From: Phycisphaera sp.
GTDB lineage: Bacteria > Planctomycetota > Phycisphaerae > Phycisphaerales > Zrk34
Length of the DNA stretch: 64,000 nucleotides
Assembly: GCA_016125285.1 (NCBI GenBank)
Contig: WGMA01000049.1
Span: 1 to 64,000 of the forward strand
Direction of reading: 5' to 3'
Numbering within the stretch: position 1 is the stretch's first letter; each line of letters begins with the position of its first letter. The notes under the pieces were generated by a model that did not search any database, was not told the origin of the DNA, and saw only the letters and a list, made by a program, of their open reading frames with translations. Below, in pieces: positions 8,361-18,479 of the stretch. The translations under genes were made by a program, and so were the position numbers.

Positions 8361-9125
8361 TCACGCGCCGGCGGGTGTCGCCTCGACCCACGTGTTGTAG
8401 CCCTTGTCCTCGAGCTCCAACGCCAGTTCCTTGCCGCCGGACTTGACGATGCGGCCGTCGACGAGGACGTGCACGAAGTCGGGCACGATGTAGTCGAGCA
8501 GGCGCTGGTAGTGCGTGATCACGAGGAAGCCGCGCTCGGCGTCGCGCATCGCGTTGACGCCGTGCGAGACGATCTTCAGCGCGTCGATGTCGAGGCCGGA
8601 GTCGGTCTCGTCGAGCACGCCGAGCGTCGGCTGCAGCACGGCCATCTGGAAGATCTCGGCGCGCTTCTTCTCGCCGCCGCTGAAGCCCTCGTTGACCGGC
8701 CGCTTGAGCATCTCCATGTCGATCTCGACAAGCTTGGCCTTCTCGCGGAAGAGCTTGAGCAGGGCGGGGGCGTCGAGCTCGGGCTCGCCATTGGCCTCAC
8801 GCTTGGCGTTGACCGCCGCCTTGAGGAACTGCATGCCGCTGACGCCGGGGATCTCCACGGGGTACTGGAACGCGAGGAACACGCCGGACGTGGCGCGCTC
8901 GTGCGGCTCCATCTCCAGCAGGTCCTGGCCCTTGAAGGTGATCGACCCGGCGGTGATCTCGTAGTCTTCCTTACCGGCGATCACGTTCGCGAGCGTCGAC
9001 TTGCCGGACCCGTTCGGGCCCATGATCGAGTGCACCTCGCCGGGGTTGATCACGAGGTCGACGCCCTTGAGGATCTCCTCGCCGTCGACCGACGCGTGCA
9101 GGTTTTTGATTTCGAGCAGGGACAT
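8361..9125 (-). CDS. sufC: SufC, ABC-type ATPase of the SufBC2D complex
   Basis: A soluble ABC ATPase of about 254 residues with Walker [10 protein letters not shown], signature FSGGEKKR and Walker B region [13 protein letters not shown], all as in SufC. The start [10 protein letters not shown] at 9125 fits family length, and GGAG lies about 12 bases upstream. An ATG at 9143 would add six residues. A 28-bp perfect palindrome lies directly upstream (9145-9172) in the only sizeable gap of the operon. Confidence 0.94.
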   Translation of the reverse strand: MSLLEIKNLHASVDGEEILKGVDLVINPGEVHSIMGPNGSGKSTLANVIAGKEDYEITAGSITFKGQDLLEMEPHERATSGVFLAFQYPVEIPGVSGMQFLKAAVNAKREANGEPELDAPALLKLFREKAKLVEIDMEMLKRPVNEGFSGGEKKRAEIFQMAVLQPTLGVLDETDSGLDIDALKIVSHGVNAMRDAERGFLVITHYQRLLDYIVPDFVHVLVDGRIVKSGGKELALELEDKGYNTWVEATPAGA

Positions 9126-9144
9126 AACTTCAAACATCTCCATG

Positions 9145-9172
9145 GGTGCGACTCGCTTAAGCGAGTCGCACC
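9145..9172. repeat. Perfect 28-bp palindrome in the sufB-sufC gap
   Basis: GGTGCGACTCGCTT followed by its exact reverse complement AAGCGAGTCGCACC. It lies between the sufB stop and the sufC start. It could be an RNA hairpin that modulates sufC expression, a regulator site, or a single copy of a palindromic repeat. Confidence 0.7.
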
Positions 9173-9188
9173 AGCGCGTGAATGTGTG

Positions 9189-10705
<1,517 letters not shown>

Positions 10706-10709
<4 letters not shown>

Positions 10710-11227
10710 GATCCGACTCCCGACTGGGTCAGCTGCGTCAGGGGCGCAGGGGTCTGGTTGGTGATCAGGTCGCGCAGCGTGATGCGAGCGAGGAACTGGT
10801 GCACGAGGTCGTTGAAGCGCTGCATCGGGTTGGTGATGGGGCACTTCTCGGCGGCGCGGCAGTTGCAGTCGTCGCCGTGCGACTCGGCGGGGACGGCGGG
10901 CGTGTCGGCGTCCACGGCGACCTCGTCGTCGCAGCACATGGCCATCTTGACCGGTCCTTCGATCGCCTCGACGACCTCCAGCAGCGCGATCGACTCGGGC
11001 GTGCGGCACAGCAGGTAACCGCCGCCGGCGCCACGCCGCGAGCAGATCACCTCGGCGCGGTGCAGGTCCTTGAGCACGTTGGACAGCAGGTGCACCGGCA
11101 GGTCGTACGCCTCGGCGATCTGCCGGGCGCTGAGCGGCTCGGGCGCTTCGCCGCGCATCGCCTCCGTGGCCAGCGCCGCGAGGGCGACCAGCGCGTAATC
11201 GGTCTTGCGTGTGAGAGTGAAGCTCAT
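10706..11227 (-). CDS. Rrf2-family (IscR/SufR-like) regulator of the suf operon
   Basis: The winged-helix N-terminus is classic Rrf2: [16 protein letters not shown], then the recognition helix region [30 protein letters not shown]. The cluster-binding region carries five cysteines (Cys98, 99, 121, 123, 129), two more than the three of IscR. They are spread over an acidic insertion between CCDDEVAV and [11 protein letters not shown]. This implies an Fe-S sensor, though the exact ligands are uncertain. As first gene of the operon it probably represses its own promoter when Fe-S supply is adequate. Repeated GTGCTAT/ATAGCAC sites lie 34-74 bp upstream of its ATG. Confidence 0.9.
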
Positions 11228-11260
11228 GCCGTTTTCTCGACCATTCGTGCAATCGCTACT

Positions 11261-11301
11261 AATAGCACTGATTCGGTGCTATTTCAACCATATCATAGCA
11301 C
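11261..11301. promoter_or_regulatory. Probable Rrf2/SufR operator with three half-sites
   Basis: AATAGCAC (11261-11268) and GTGCTATT (11276-11283) form a perfect 8-bp inverted repeat with a 7-base spacer. A third ATAGCAC (11295-11301) forms a second inverted pair with the middle copy over 12 bases. The region is AT-rich, unlike its surroundings, and lies just upstream of rrf2 on the minus strand. It contains TATGAT, a possible minus-strand -10 element. Confidence 0.65.
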
Positions 11302-11387
11302 GTCGCGACAAGCGGGGGCTTGGCCGCGACCGATAAATTAGATGTAAGTTGTTGTCAAAAAAAGATATGCGTTTGGCGTTCCGCCGG

Positions 11388-13109
11388 TCACTTCGGCGCG
11401 TGATCGCCCGGCTCGTTGCCCATCATGATACGGACGGTCACGTCCCAGAACATGCCCTGGATGCCGATGACGTCGCCGCTGGCATCGAGGATCGGGGCTT
11501 TGAGGGTCTGGATGTAGATCGACGAGCCGTCGGGCCCGGGGTGGCGTTCGACGACGTCGACCTGTTCGCGTGTCTCCATGATGCGGACGTCGTCCTGGCG
11601 GTACTTCTCGGCCATGTCGGCGGGGGAGAAGTCGTTGTCGGTCCGGCCGATGATCTCGCCGAGCGGCTTGCCCAGCGCCTTGCAGAACTCCTCATTGGCC
11701 CAGGTGAAGCGTCCGCGGATGTCCTTTCGGAACACGGCCATGGGGAGCGTTTCGAGCAGGTTGGCGTACATCTGTGTGTGCTGGCCCTGCGGATCGTCGA
11801 GGCGCTGTCGGTCGCTGCGTTCGGCGTCGATGCGCGAGCCGGACATCGACAGCTCCTGCTGCACCTGCTGCAGGGCGCGTTCGGCCTCGATGCGTTCGGT
11901 CACGTCCCAGAACATGCCGCGGACGCCGACCACCTCGCCGCGGTGGTTGTGCACGGGGGTCTTGAGGACGTGGACGTGGCGCTTCTTGCCGTCGTCGCCC
12001 TGGAACTCCTCGGTGTCCTCGAACATCTCCTCGTACATCATGATGCGTTCGTCGTCGTCGCGGTACTTGTCGGCCATCTCCTTGGGGAAGAAGTCGTAGT
12101 CCGTCTTGCCGAGCACCTCGTCGGCCGGCACGCCCAGCGTGTCGCACAGCTTCTTGTTGACGAAGGTGAAGCGGCCCTCGGCGTCCTTGCGGAACATGGC
12201 CATGGGCAGCGACTCGATCAGCGACACGTACAGCGCCTCGATGTTGCGGCTCTGCTCCTCGGCGGCGCGGCGACGCTCGCGCTCCTCGCTGACCTTCATG
12301 TTCGAGGCGATCAGCTCTTCGTGGACGGCGTTGAGCTCCTCGTCGTCGCCGCTGCGCATGCGGTCGGTCACGTCCCAGAACAGGCCCTGCACGCCGATGA
12401 TCTGCCCGTTGGCGTTGTGCACCGCCGACTTGTAGACCTGCACGTACCGCTTCTCGCCCTCGGGCGTGCGGAACTCCTCGACGTCGGCGAACAGGTGGCC
12501 GGACTCCGCGACGTGCACGTCGTCGGCGCGGTATTTGTCGGCCAGGTCCTTGGGGAAGAAGTCGTAGTCGGTCTTGCCGATGATGTCCTTGACGGGGCGG
12601 CCGATCTGCTCGGCGAGCTGCTGGTTGGCGAAGGTGATCGTGCCGTCCAGCGCCTTGCGGAACACCGCCAGCGGCAGGCCCTGCACGAGCGACTCGTACT
12701 GCGCCTGCGCGTCACGCAGCGCCTGTTCGACCTCGTGGTGCTCGGTGATGTCGCGGCACGCGCCGACCAGCCCGATGATCTCGCCCGAGTCGTCACGCAG
12801 CGGCGCCTTGGTCGTCAGCAGCCACCGGTCGTGACCGCCGGCGAACTTCGCCTGTTCGGCGACGTTGATCATCGGCTCACCGGCCAGGACCCTGTTTTCA
12901 CGCTCTCGGTACTGGTCGGCCAGGTCGTGCGGCAGCAGGTCGTGGTCGGTCTTGCCCTCGAGCTCGGCGAACGACTTGACGCCCAGCTGGTCCATGTGCG
13001 CGCGGTTGCTGACCAGGAACCGGTGCTCGCGGTCCTTGATGAAGATCGGGTTCGGCAGCGCGTCGATCAGGTCGCGTAGGAGTTTGGCTTGTGTCTTGTC
13101 GTCCAACAT
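11388..13109 (-). CDS. Four-PAS-domain sensory protein without output domain
   Basis: Four PAS/PAC units are visible, starting near residues 8, 138, 295 and 450 (573 aa from ATG 13109). Each has the LPxxxFxKD opening, a GKTDxDFFPxDxADKYR loop and a GIxGxFWDVT close. Units 2-4 are very similar to each other, indicating recent tandem duplication. Linkers contain coiled-coil-like charged helices (SEERERRRAAEEQSRNIEALY). No histidine kinase, GGDEF, EAL, HD or DNA-binding domain follows. It may therefore act by binding a partner. The start MLDDKTQAK is chosen because AAGGGCGG precedes it; the frame extends 19 codons further to 13166. Confidence 0.85.
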   Translation of the reverse strand: MLDDKTQAKLLRDLIDALPNPIFIKDREHRFLVSNRAHMDQLGVKSFAELEGKTDHDLLPHDLADQYRERENRVLAGEPMINVAEQAKFAGGHDRWLLTTKAPLRDDSGEIIGLVGACRDITEHHEVEQALRDAQAQYESLVQGLPLAVFRKALDGTITFANQQLAEQIGRPVKDIIGKTDYDFFPKDLADKYRADDVHVAESGHLFADVEEFRTPEGEKRYVQVYKSAVHNANGQIIGVQGLFWDVTDRMRSGDDEELNAVHEELIASNMKVSEERERRRAAEEQSRNIEALYVSLIESLPMAMFRKDAEGRFTFVNKKLCDTLGVPADEVLGKTDYDFFPKEMADKYRDDDERIMMYEEMFEDTEEFQGDDGKKRHVHVLKTPVHNHRGEVVGVRGMFWDVTERIEAERALQQVQQELSMSGSRIDAERSDRQRLDDPQGQHTQMYANLLETLPMAVFRKDIRGRFTWANEEFCKALGKPLGEIIGRTDNDFSPADMAEKYRQDDVRIMETREQVDVVERHPGPDGSSIYIQTLKAPILDASGDVIGIQGMFWDVTVRIMMGNEPGDHAPK

Positions 13110-13336
13110 TCCGCCCTTACATATCGGGGTCGATGGGAACTGCTGCATCGCGTTCGTCGAATGCACGCGCGATCAGGCTTCGGTCTCACCGGATTGGCTT
13201 CACGTGCCCGGCCGGGTACTTCGGGCCGTCCGGACGCACGACATTTTCCCCATGCGACGTGCGTCCTCACTCACCGAGTGGACCATCTTATTGACCCACG
13301 CGTCGGGGGGTCAACCGTGCCCGGCATAAATGTCGG

Positions 13337-14365
13337 TCAGTTTCGGGGTTGGGGTGGGGCGGCGTCCCCGGCGATCGGGGTGATCGGCCCGATGTAACGC
13401 CTGGCCACCACCACGTTGTCGAACCACACGCGGTTGGGCTTCGCGAAGTCCGTCACGCCGTTGCGCCGCAGCGCGTCGTCCGTCACGTAGTGCAGCAGCC
13501 AGAAGAAGTTGATCTTCAACGCCGCGTTCGTGCGGAAGTCGAAGCCCTCGAACGGCTCGCCGCCGTCGTCGTCACGCACGTGGAAACCGAGCCCCGTCCA
13601 CGCGTCCCGCCGCACACCCCGGTGGATGTGCATCACCGGCTCGCCGTCCAGCCACAACGCCAGCTCACCGTCGCGTTGCCCCGGCGTGTTGAGCTTCATC
13701 ATCAGCTCCACGCACTGCCACCGGCCCGCCGGGACACGCCGCGGCGTCGGCGGCTGCAACGCGTTGCCCCAGTAGCGCCCGTCGGCCGACTTCTTCATCT
13801 CGTGCCAGTACGTGTAGAAGTTCCAGTCGCCCGGCGGCGGCGTCCGCCCGTTGTGCCCGAACGGCTCGATGCCGACCGTCACGCGGTCGTCCCCGCGCGG
13901 CCGATCGCCTGCGCCGCCCTGAGGCCAGCGCGTCGCGGGCCGGTACCCGCCAAAGTGCACGAAGTGGTGGATGTAGCCCGGCTCGTCGGCGAACGTCACG
14001 TAGAACCGCGCGTACGCCTGGTCGACGCCGTCGAACGTCGTGTAGAGATGCCCGCCCGTGTTGTGATCGAGCCGGGCCGTCATCTGGATCGCCCGCCTGC
14101 CGCCGCTGCCCGCCGGCGAATCGTCGGCGAGTTCGACCACGTCGCCACCCTTGTTCGACATCTCGCCCCAGCGCTTGGCGATCTCGGCGACCGTGCCGCT
14201 CTCGAAATCATCGGCGAACAGCACATCGGCGTCCTGCGCGATGCCGCGATCCCCCGGATGCTTCGCCGCGAGCCCGGGCCCGGCCGGCAGCGGCTCGGCG
14301 GCGGTTGCGCCTGCAAAGCACATGCATATCAGGGACAGGAGCGTGAGGACACGGGATTGCGCCAT
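13337..14365 (-). CDS. Secreted concanavalin-A-like fold protein (polysaccharide-lyase-like), unassigned
   Basis: A signal peptide (SLICMCFAGATAAE) precedes a beta-sandwich of the lectin/glucanase type. Indicators are DVLFADDFESG at the start, aromatic-rich strands (YARFYVTFADEPGYIHHFVHFGG, WNFYTYWHEM), GRWQCVELMMKLNTPGQRDGELALWLDGE and a closing VWFDNVVVARRYIGP. Related planctomycete proteins are annotated as polysaccharide-lyase-like, but no catalytic residues can be assigned here. Its likely place is the periplasm or cell surface. Confidence 0.6.
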   Translation of the reverse strand: MAQSRVLTLLSLICMCFAGATAAEPLPAGPGLAAKHPGDRGIAQDADVLFADDFESGTVAEIAKRWGEMSNKGGDVVELADDSPAGSGGRRAIQMTARLDHNTGGHLYTTFDGVDQAYARFYVTFADEPGYIHHFVHFGGYRPATRWPQGGAGDRPRGDDRVTVGIEPFGHNGRTPPPGDWNFYTYWHEMKKSADGRYWGNALQPPTPRRVPAGRWQCVELMMKLNTPGQRDGELALWLDGEPVMHIHRGVRRDAWTGLGFHVRDDDGGEPFEGFDFRTNAALKINFFWLLHYVTDDALRRNGVTDFAKPNRVWFDNVVVARRYIGPITPIAGDAAPPQPRN

Positions 14366-14572
14366 GCTCGAAGTGTAATCCGCGAGGCGTCACGTGCGAA
14401 AGGCCTCATCGCTATCACTGCCGATCGCCCCCTTGGGACCGACTGGTCGCTGGGGACTTGCGAAATGGGAGTTTGCTGAATGGTATATAGACATATATAG
14501 ACTATTATATCACATTGAATATCAGCCAGCGCCTGGCGTGCGATTGGCCGAGTAGCGGTCGAAGCATAGCTC
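14366..14572. other. Divergent intergenic region, AT-rich in part
   Basis: This gap separates the lectin-fold gene (minus) from the toxin-antitoxin pair (plus). Bases 14477-14520 are strikingly AT-rich (TATATAGACATATATAGAC), unlike the rest of the window, which is consistent with a transferred toxin-antitoxin module. No gene is seen. Confidence 0.5.
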
Positions 14573-14602
14573 TTGACGAATATAGCCAAAATGGAATATA
14601 CT
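14573..14602 (+). promoter_or_regulatory. Sigma-70-like promoter abutting the toxin start codon
   Basis: TTGACG (14573-14578), 18 bases, then TATACT (14597-14602), followed by C and the ATG at 14604. It is close to consensus. Because the -10 box ends one base before the ATG, transcription from it would begin at or just inside the start codon. Confidence 0.55.
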
Positions 14603-14603
14603 C

Positions 14604-14963
14604 ATGGCGTGGGAGATTGAGTTTACGGACGAGTTTGGCCGGTGGTGGGAGACGCTCGACGAGGCTGAGCAGGACGCAATCGCGGTGAGCGTTACGCTGC
14701 TGCGGGAGCTAGGACCGAGCCTGCCGCGTCCCCACGCCGACTCGATTCATGGTTCGAGACATTCGAACATGAAGGAACTGCGGTCACAGTGTCAGGGCCA
14801 ACCGCTTCGTACCTTCTTTGCATTCGATCCGCGACGATCTGCGATCTTGCTGATCGGTGGCAACAAGGCTGGGGACGCGCGGTTCTACGAGCGGATGATC
14901 CCATTGGCGGATCGGCTGTATGACGAGCACATCGCGCAGCTTCGTCAAGAGGGATTGATTTGA
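14604..14963 (+). CDS. higB: HigB-type (RelE superfamily, Gp49-like) toxin
   Basis: The 119 residues match the HigB/Gp49 family: WEIEFTDEFGRWWETL at the N-terminus, the central LPRPHADSIHGSRHSNMKELR and the basic core PLRTFFAFDPRRSAILLIGGNK. Such toxins are ribosome-dependent mRNA endonucleases. The toxin precedes the antitoxin, as is usual for HigBA. Its stop overlaps the antitoxin ATG by one base (TGATG). Lower local GC suggests acquisition. Confidence 0.86.
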   Translation: MAWEIEFTDEFGRWWETLDEAEQDAIAVSVTLLRELGPSLPRPHADSIHGSRHSNMKELRSQCQGQPLRTFFAFDPRRSAILLIGGNKAGDARFYERMIPLADRLYDEHIAQLRQEGLI

Positions 14964-15280
14964 TGGCACGCAAGTTTTCAGAACTCGAAGCAAAGATGTC
15001 GCCGACCCGGCGGGCTCGTGTGCAGGCGATGGCGCATGATGAAATGGTCGAGATGCTGCTCGCGGAGATGCGGCGAGAGGCCGGCTTAACGCAGATCGAA
15101 CTGGCAGATGCGCTGGGCATCAAGCAGCCGTCATTATCCAAGTTCGAGTCTCGGGACGACATGCAGATCAGTACGCTCCGTCGCATCGTCAGTGCACTCG
15201 GAGGCGAGCTCGAGCTGATCGCCCGACTGCCCGACCGTACCGTTCGGCTGAGTCAGTTCAAAGGTCAGTCTCAGGTGTAA
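14963..15280 (+). CDS. higA: HigA-type XRE antitoxin
   Basis: A 105-residue protein whose C-terminal half is an XRE helix-turn-helix: LLAEMRREAGLTQIELADALGIKQPSLSKFESRDDMQISTLRRIVSALGG. It neutralises the adjacent toxin and would repress the shared promoter. The ATG at 14963 is used; a TTG one codon upstream is also in frame. It ends 27 bp before the convergent CehA-type gene. Confidence 0.88.
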   Translation: MARKFSELEAKMSPTRRARVQAMAHDEMVEMLLAEMRREAGLTQIELADALGIKQPSLSKFESRDDMQISTLRRIVSALGGELELIARLPDRTVRLSQFKGQSQV

Positions 15281-15307
15281 GCCATCAACCGACCTCGCTC
15301 GGCTTGA

Positions 15308-17587
15308 TCACTCCACATCGCTCTCTTCGATGATCTTCCTGTACACCGCCCGCGCGTGGTCGTAGGCCTTGATCGCGTCGTCCATCTCGTCGGCGTCGTA
15401 GAACTTCTTCTTCTCCCGCCAGCACTTCTCCACGCCGCGGAGGCACCACTCGGCGCTCTGCTTCGACGCGCGGATCGGCTTGTCGTTGACGAGGATGAAC
15501 ACGGGGTTGGTGTGGATGGAGCCGAGGATCCGCAGGGCGACCCAGCTCGAGCGGTCGATGCGCGTGTTGAACTCGATGTCGCGCTCCACGCCGTCGGCCT
15601 TGAAACGCGTGGCGTCGACCGCCTTGCCGTTGATGACCAACTCCACCCACACGTCGCGGCTGTCTTCGATCCGCGCCCGCTCGAGGTGCCAGTACGGCTT
15701 CTGGTTGATCGGGGTGTGGCTCAGGTCGGGGTTCGGCCTTTCCGGCAGCAGCGCGCAGACGGTCGCCATCACGTTGATCACGTCGGGGTGATCCAGCCGC
15801 AGCTCGCTGCCGTGCGTGCCGAGATCGAGCTGGTTGTTGACCCGCATGTCCATCAGGTGGCTGCGCCCGTCGGACACGTACGCCCGCCCGTTGCGGATGC
15901 CCTCGCACCAGTCGTCGTAGTTGAGCTTGCCGTCGAGCTTCACGTACGCACGGCCCAGCCCGACACGCTCGCCGTAGATGCACGGGAAGTCCGTCTCGCC
16001 GCTGATGCGCGTGCGGAACCCGGCGTTGAGCGTGTGGTACCACATGTTCAGCTCCCAGGTGTACGGCGTGTCGCACATCGACATGAAGTCGACGGCGGGC
16101 TGGAGCTTGCCGTCGGGGCCGGGCAGTTCGTGCGTGACGTCGACGATGTACTCGTTGGCGCCGATGCCGTTGAAGGGCGGGTCGGCGTAGATGGGCAGCG
16201 TGTCGCCGGGCACGGCCAGTCCCCACCCGCTGTGCGCCGGGCCGACCACCGCGCCCTGCGCCTTGGCCCACTTGAGCGTGTTGAGGCAGAGCGTGGGCCA
16301 GTGGTTTTTCGAGTCGCCGCCGGGGTAGATCTGGTCCTTGAGCCGCAGCAGGCACAGGTGACCGGCGCGGTGCGAGCCGAACCCGCTGACCTCGATGTCG
16401 TACCTCAGCAGGTAAGGCCACTGCGAGACCTTGTCGACGTGGCCGGTGAAGAACTGCTTCTGGTAGTCGAAGCAGGGGCCCCACGTGAGGTTCGCGCCGA
16501 TCTTCAGGTCCTCGCCGAGGCAGTGCCGCATCATCGCGGCGGGGGCGACGCCCTCGGTGGGCTGCTGGTAGTGCGCGCAGCCCGCGGCGTGGATGTGATG
16601 ATCGCCCGACCACCAGCCGCGCAGCGACGGGTCGACCCAGCGTTCCAGCTCGAAGACCACCGCCTCGCGCTTCGATCCGGCGAAGAACTTGCGGGTCTGG
16701 GTGAGGTACTCGGGCCCACGGCTGACTTCCGCGGTGTACTCACCGGTGGGCAGCAGCACGGTCTCGCCGTCGGCGCGGTAGATCTGCGGCTGAAACGCGA
16801 AGTCGGGCTCGAGGCGTTTGGACTGCGCGGGATAGACGTGGCCCTGCGCGTCGCGGATGACGAAGCTCGCGGTGGTCGGCTTGCCGTGCTCGTCGAGGAC
16901 GCGGAACGTCGTCGGCTGCGCGGCGCGGGCGTCGAAGTGGATCGTCACGTCGTTGCGGAATCCCAGGTCCTGCGTGCCCTGGCCGACGTCGAGGGCGATC
17001 ACCGCCGAGCGTTTGCCGGCGTCGCGGCTGTAGACCTGGATCACGCGGTACTCCAGCTCGAGGCCCGACAGCTGCGGCGACAGCGGCCGGCCGGTGAACA
17101 CGTCGAGGTCCATCCAGCGGTCGGCGACCTGATCGGCGGGGGCGTTGCGCAGCGGCTGGGCCTGCGGGCTGTTGGCGCGGAGCGGCGCGGTGACGCCCGC
17201 GGTGTTGTGCACCTTGATCAGGAACGTCCGCCAGCCGCCCTGGTCGAGCGTGACCAGGCCGTCCGCCGCGGGACCGGGCGCGACCTTCACGCGCGACTCG
17301 GGGCTGATCATCACCCCCATCAGGCACAGCGGGTCGAGCGCCTGCTGGATGAGCTTGCGTGCCTCGGCGTCGTCGGTCGACTTCGCCGCGTCGTCGATCT
17401 TCGCGCGGGCCGCGGCGTCGAGCGGCGCGCCGAGCTGATCGAGCGTCTCGACTACACGCGACACCTGCACACGCAGCGGCTGCACGGCGACGTCCGTCAC
17501 CTGCGGCAGTTCCGCGGCGCGGCCCCGCGACGCAACGATCAGCGCGACACACAGCGCAACGAGTGACACGACACGTGACTTGGACAT
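15308..17587 (-). CDS. Secreted CehA/McbA family metallohydrolase (PHP-like)
   Basis: A signal peptide (VSLVALCVALIVASRGRA) is followed by about 300 residues of beta-rich sequence and then the metal-binding phosphoesterase part. The motif GWWSGDHHIHAAGCAHY near residue 326 is diagnostic of the CehA/McbA group. Later HSGWG, DFMSMCDTPYTW and GRAYVSDGRSH segments probably complete the metal site. The reaction type is hydrolysis, but the substrate in planctomycetes is unknown; CehA itself hydrolyses carbaryl. The 759 residues fit long planctomycete members. The last 35 residues are helical and charged. Confidence 0.82.
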   Translation of the reverse strand: MSKSRVVSLVALCVALIVASRGRAAELPQVTDVAVQPLRVQVSRVVETLDQLGAPLDAAARAKIDDAAKSTDDAEARKLIQQALDPLCLMGVMISPESRVKVAPGPAADGLVTLDQGGWRTFLIKVHNTAGVTAPLRANSPQAQPLRNAPADQVADRWMDLDVFTGRPLSPQLSGLELEYRVIQVYSRDAGKRSAVIALDVGQGTQDLGFRNDVTIHFDARAAQPTTFRVLDEHGKPTTASFVIRDAQGHVYPAQSKRLEPDFAFQPQIYRADGETVLLPTGEYTAEVSRGPEYLTQTRKFFAGSKREAVVFELERWVDPSLRGWWSGDHHIHAAGCAHYQQPTEGVAPAAMMRHCLGEDLKIGANLTWGPCFDYQKQFFTGHVDKVSQWPYLLRYDIEVSGFGSHRAGHLCLLRLKDQIYPGGDSKNHWPTLCLNTLKWAKAQGAVVGPAHSGWGLAVPGDTLPIYADPPFNGIGANEYIVDVTHELPGPDGKLQPAVDFMSMCDTPYTWELNMWYHTLNAGFRTRISGETDFPCIYGERVGLGRAYVKLDGKLNYDDWCEGIRNGRAYVSDGRSHLMDMRVNNQLDLGTHGSELRLDHPDVINVMATVCALLPERPNPDLSHTPINQKPYWHLERARIEDSRDVWVELVINGKAVDATRFKADGVERDIEFNTRIDRSSWVALRILGSIHTNPVFILVNDKPIRASKQSAEWCLRGVEKCWREKKKFYDADEMDDAIKAYDHARAVYRKIIEESDVE

Positions 17588-17634
17588 GGCAGGCTCCCGT
17601 AGCGGTGAAGGGTTCTCACATCATACCCGCGCGG

Positions 17635-17715
17635 GTGCCACTGGCGGCTTGCCCGCCAGTGTGAATTCCAACTGCCGACGAATGTGTTCACTGGCGGACA
17701 AGCCGCCAGTGGCAC
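17635..17715. repeat. REPIN-like inverted repeat, copy 2
   Basis: Two inverted palindromic units (17635-17661 and 17689-17715), each with the CACTGGCGG/CCGCCAGTG stem, are separated by 27 bases. Their outer GTGCCACTGGCGGCTTG sequence is the same as in the copy at 4154-4226. It sits between the start of the CehA-type gene and the end of the aldolase gene. Confidence 0.82.
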
Positions 17716-17738
17716 GCTGCAGTTCAACCCCCGCTCAA

Positions 17739-18479
17739 CTACTTGCGGCGGTAGATCTCGTCGAGGCGATTATCGATGCGGGCGACCTCGCCGGCCGGCA
17801 GCACGCGCGGCCCGCCGATGCACAGCGTGCCGAACAGGATGCGCGCCCACTTCTCGGCCATCAGCGTGATGTTCAGCACCTCCGTCGCCGTCTGCCCCAG
17901 CGCGACGATGCCGTGGTTGATCAGCAGGATCAGCTTCGGCGGCTTGCCGTGCTTCTCGCGGTGGTTGGCGATCGATCGCCTCACCGACGCGGCCAGATCG
18001 AATCCCGGGTCGCAGTAGGGCACGACGGCCGGGGCCGCGCCGCACACCACCACGCCGTCGGGGAAGATGTGTGACAGGAAAGGCTCGGCGCCGTGCATGC
18101 TGCACAGGATCATGTTGCATGACTCGGCGTGCGTGTGCCCGACGAACTTCGCCCCGCCCTCGCGCAGGCACACCGCGTGCATCATCGTCTCGATGCTCGG
18201 CTTCGCCGTGCTGCCCGCGACGAGCGACGTCATCAGCGCCTCGTGCAGCGCCTCCTCGCTCGGCTGTTCGCCGTCGAGCAGCGCCATCACGTCGTCGAGC
18301 CTCGCCCGGCTGAAGCCCTCGTCGCCGATCGCGCCGAGCTGATGCCCGGACGCCTTGACGTAGAACGTCCCGTCGCCGAGGTCCGCCGAGGTGTTGCCCT
18401 CGCCGAGGATCGTGAGGTGTCGGTCCTCGCGCCCGAGCTCGCGGGAGACGTCGACGAGTTGTTGCAGCGTGTCGGTCAT
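17739..18479 (-). CDS. Class II aldolase/adducin family protein
   Basis: A 246-residue zinc aldolase of the L-fuculose/L-ribulose-phosphate type. It shows GEGNTSADLGDGTFYVKASGHQLG near residue 26 (substrate phosphate contacts), the metal pair His115/His117 in GHTHAESCN and a third His in LINHGIVALG. It probably cleaves a sugar phosphate to dihydroxyacetone phosphate or epimerises it. The ATG at 18479 overlaps the stop of the HAD gene (ATGA), so the two act together, for instance in catabolism of a deoxy sugar or a salvage product. Confidence 0.85.
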   Translation of the reverse strand: MTDTLQQLVDVSRELGREDRHLTILGEGNTSADLGDGTFYVKASGHQLGAIGDEGFSRARLDDVMALLDGEQPSEEALHEALMTSLVAGSTAKPSIETMMHAVCLREGGAKFVGHTHAESCNMILCSMHGAEPFLSHIFPDGVVVCGAAPAVVPYCDPGFDLAASVRRSIANHREKHGKPPKLILLINHGIVALGQTATEVLNITLMAEKWARILFGTLCIGGPRVLPAGEVARIDNRLDEIYRRK

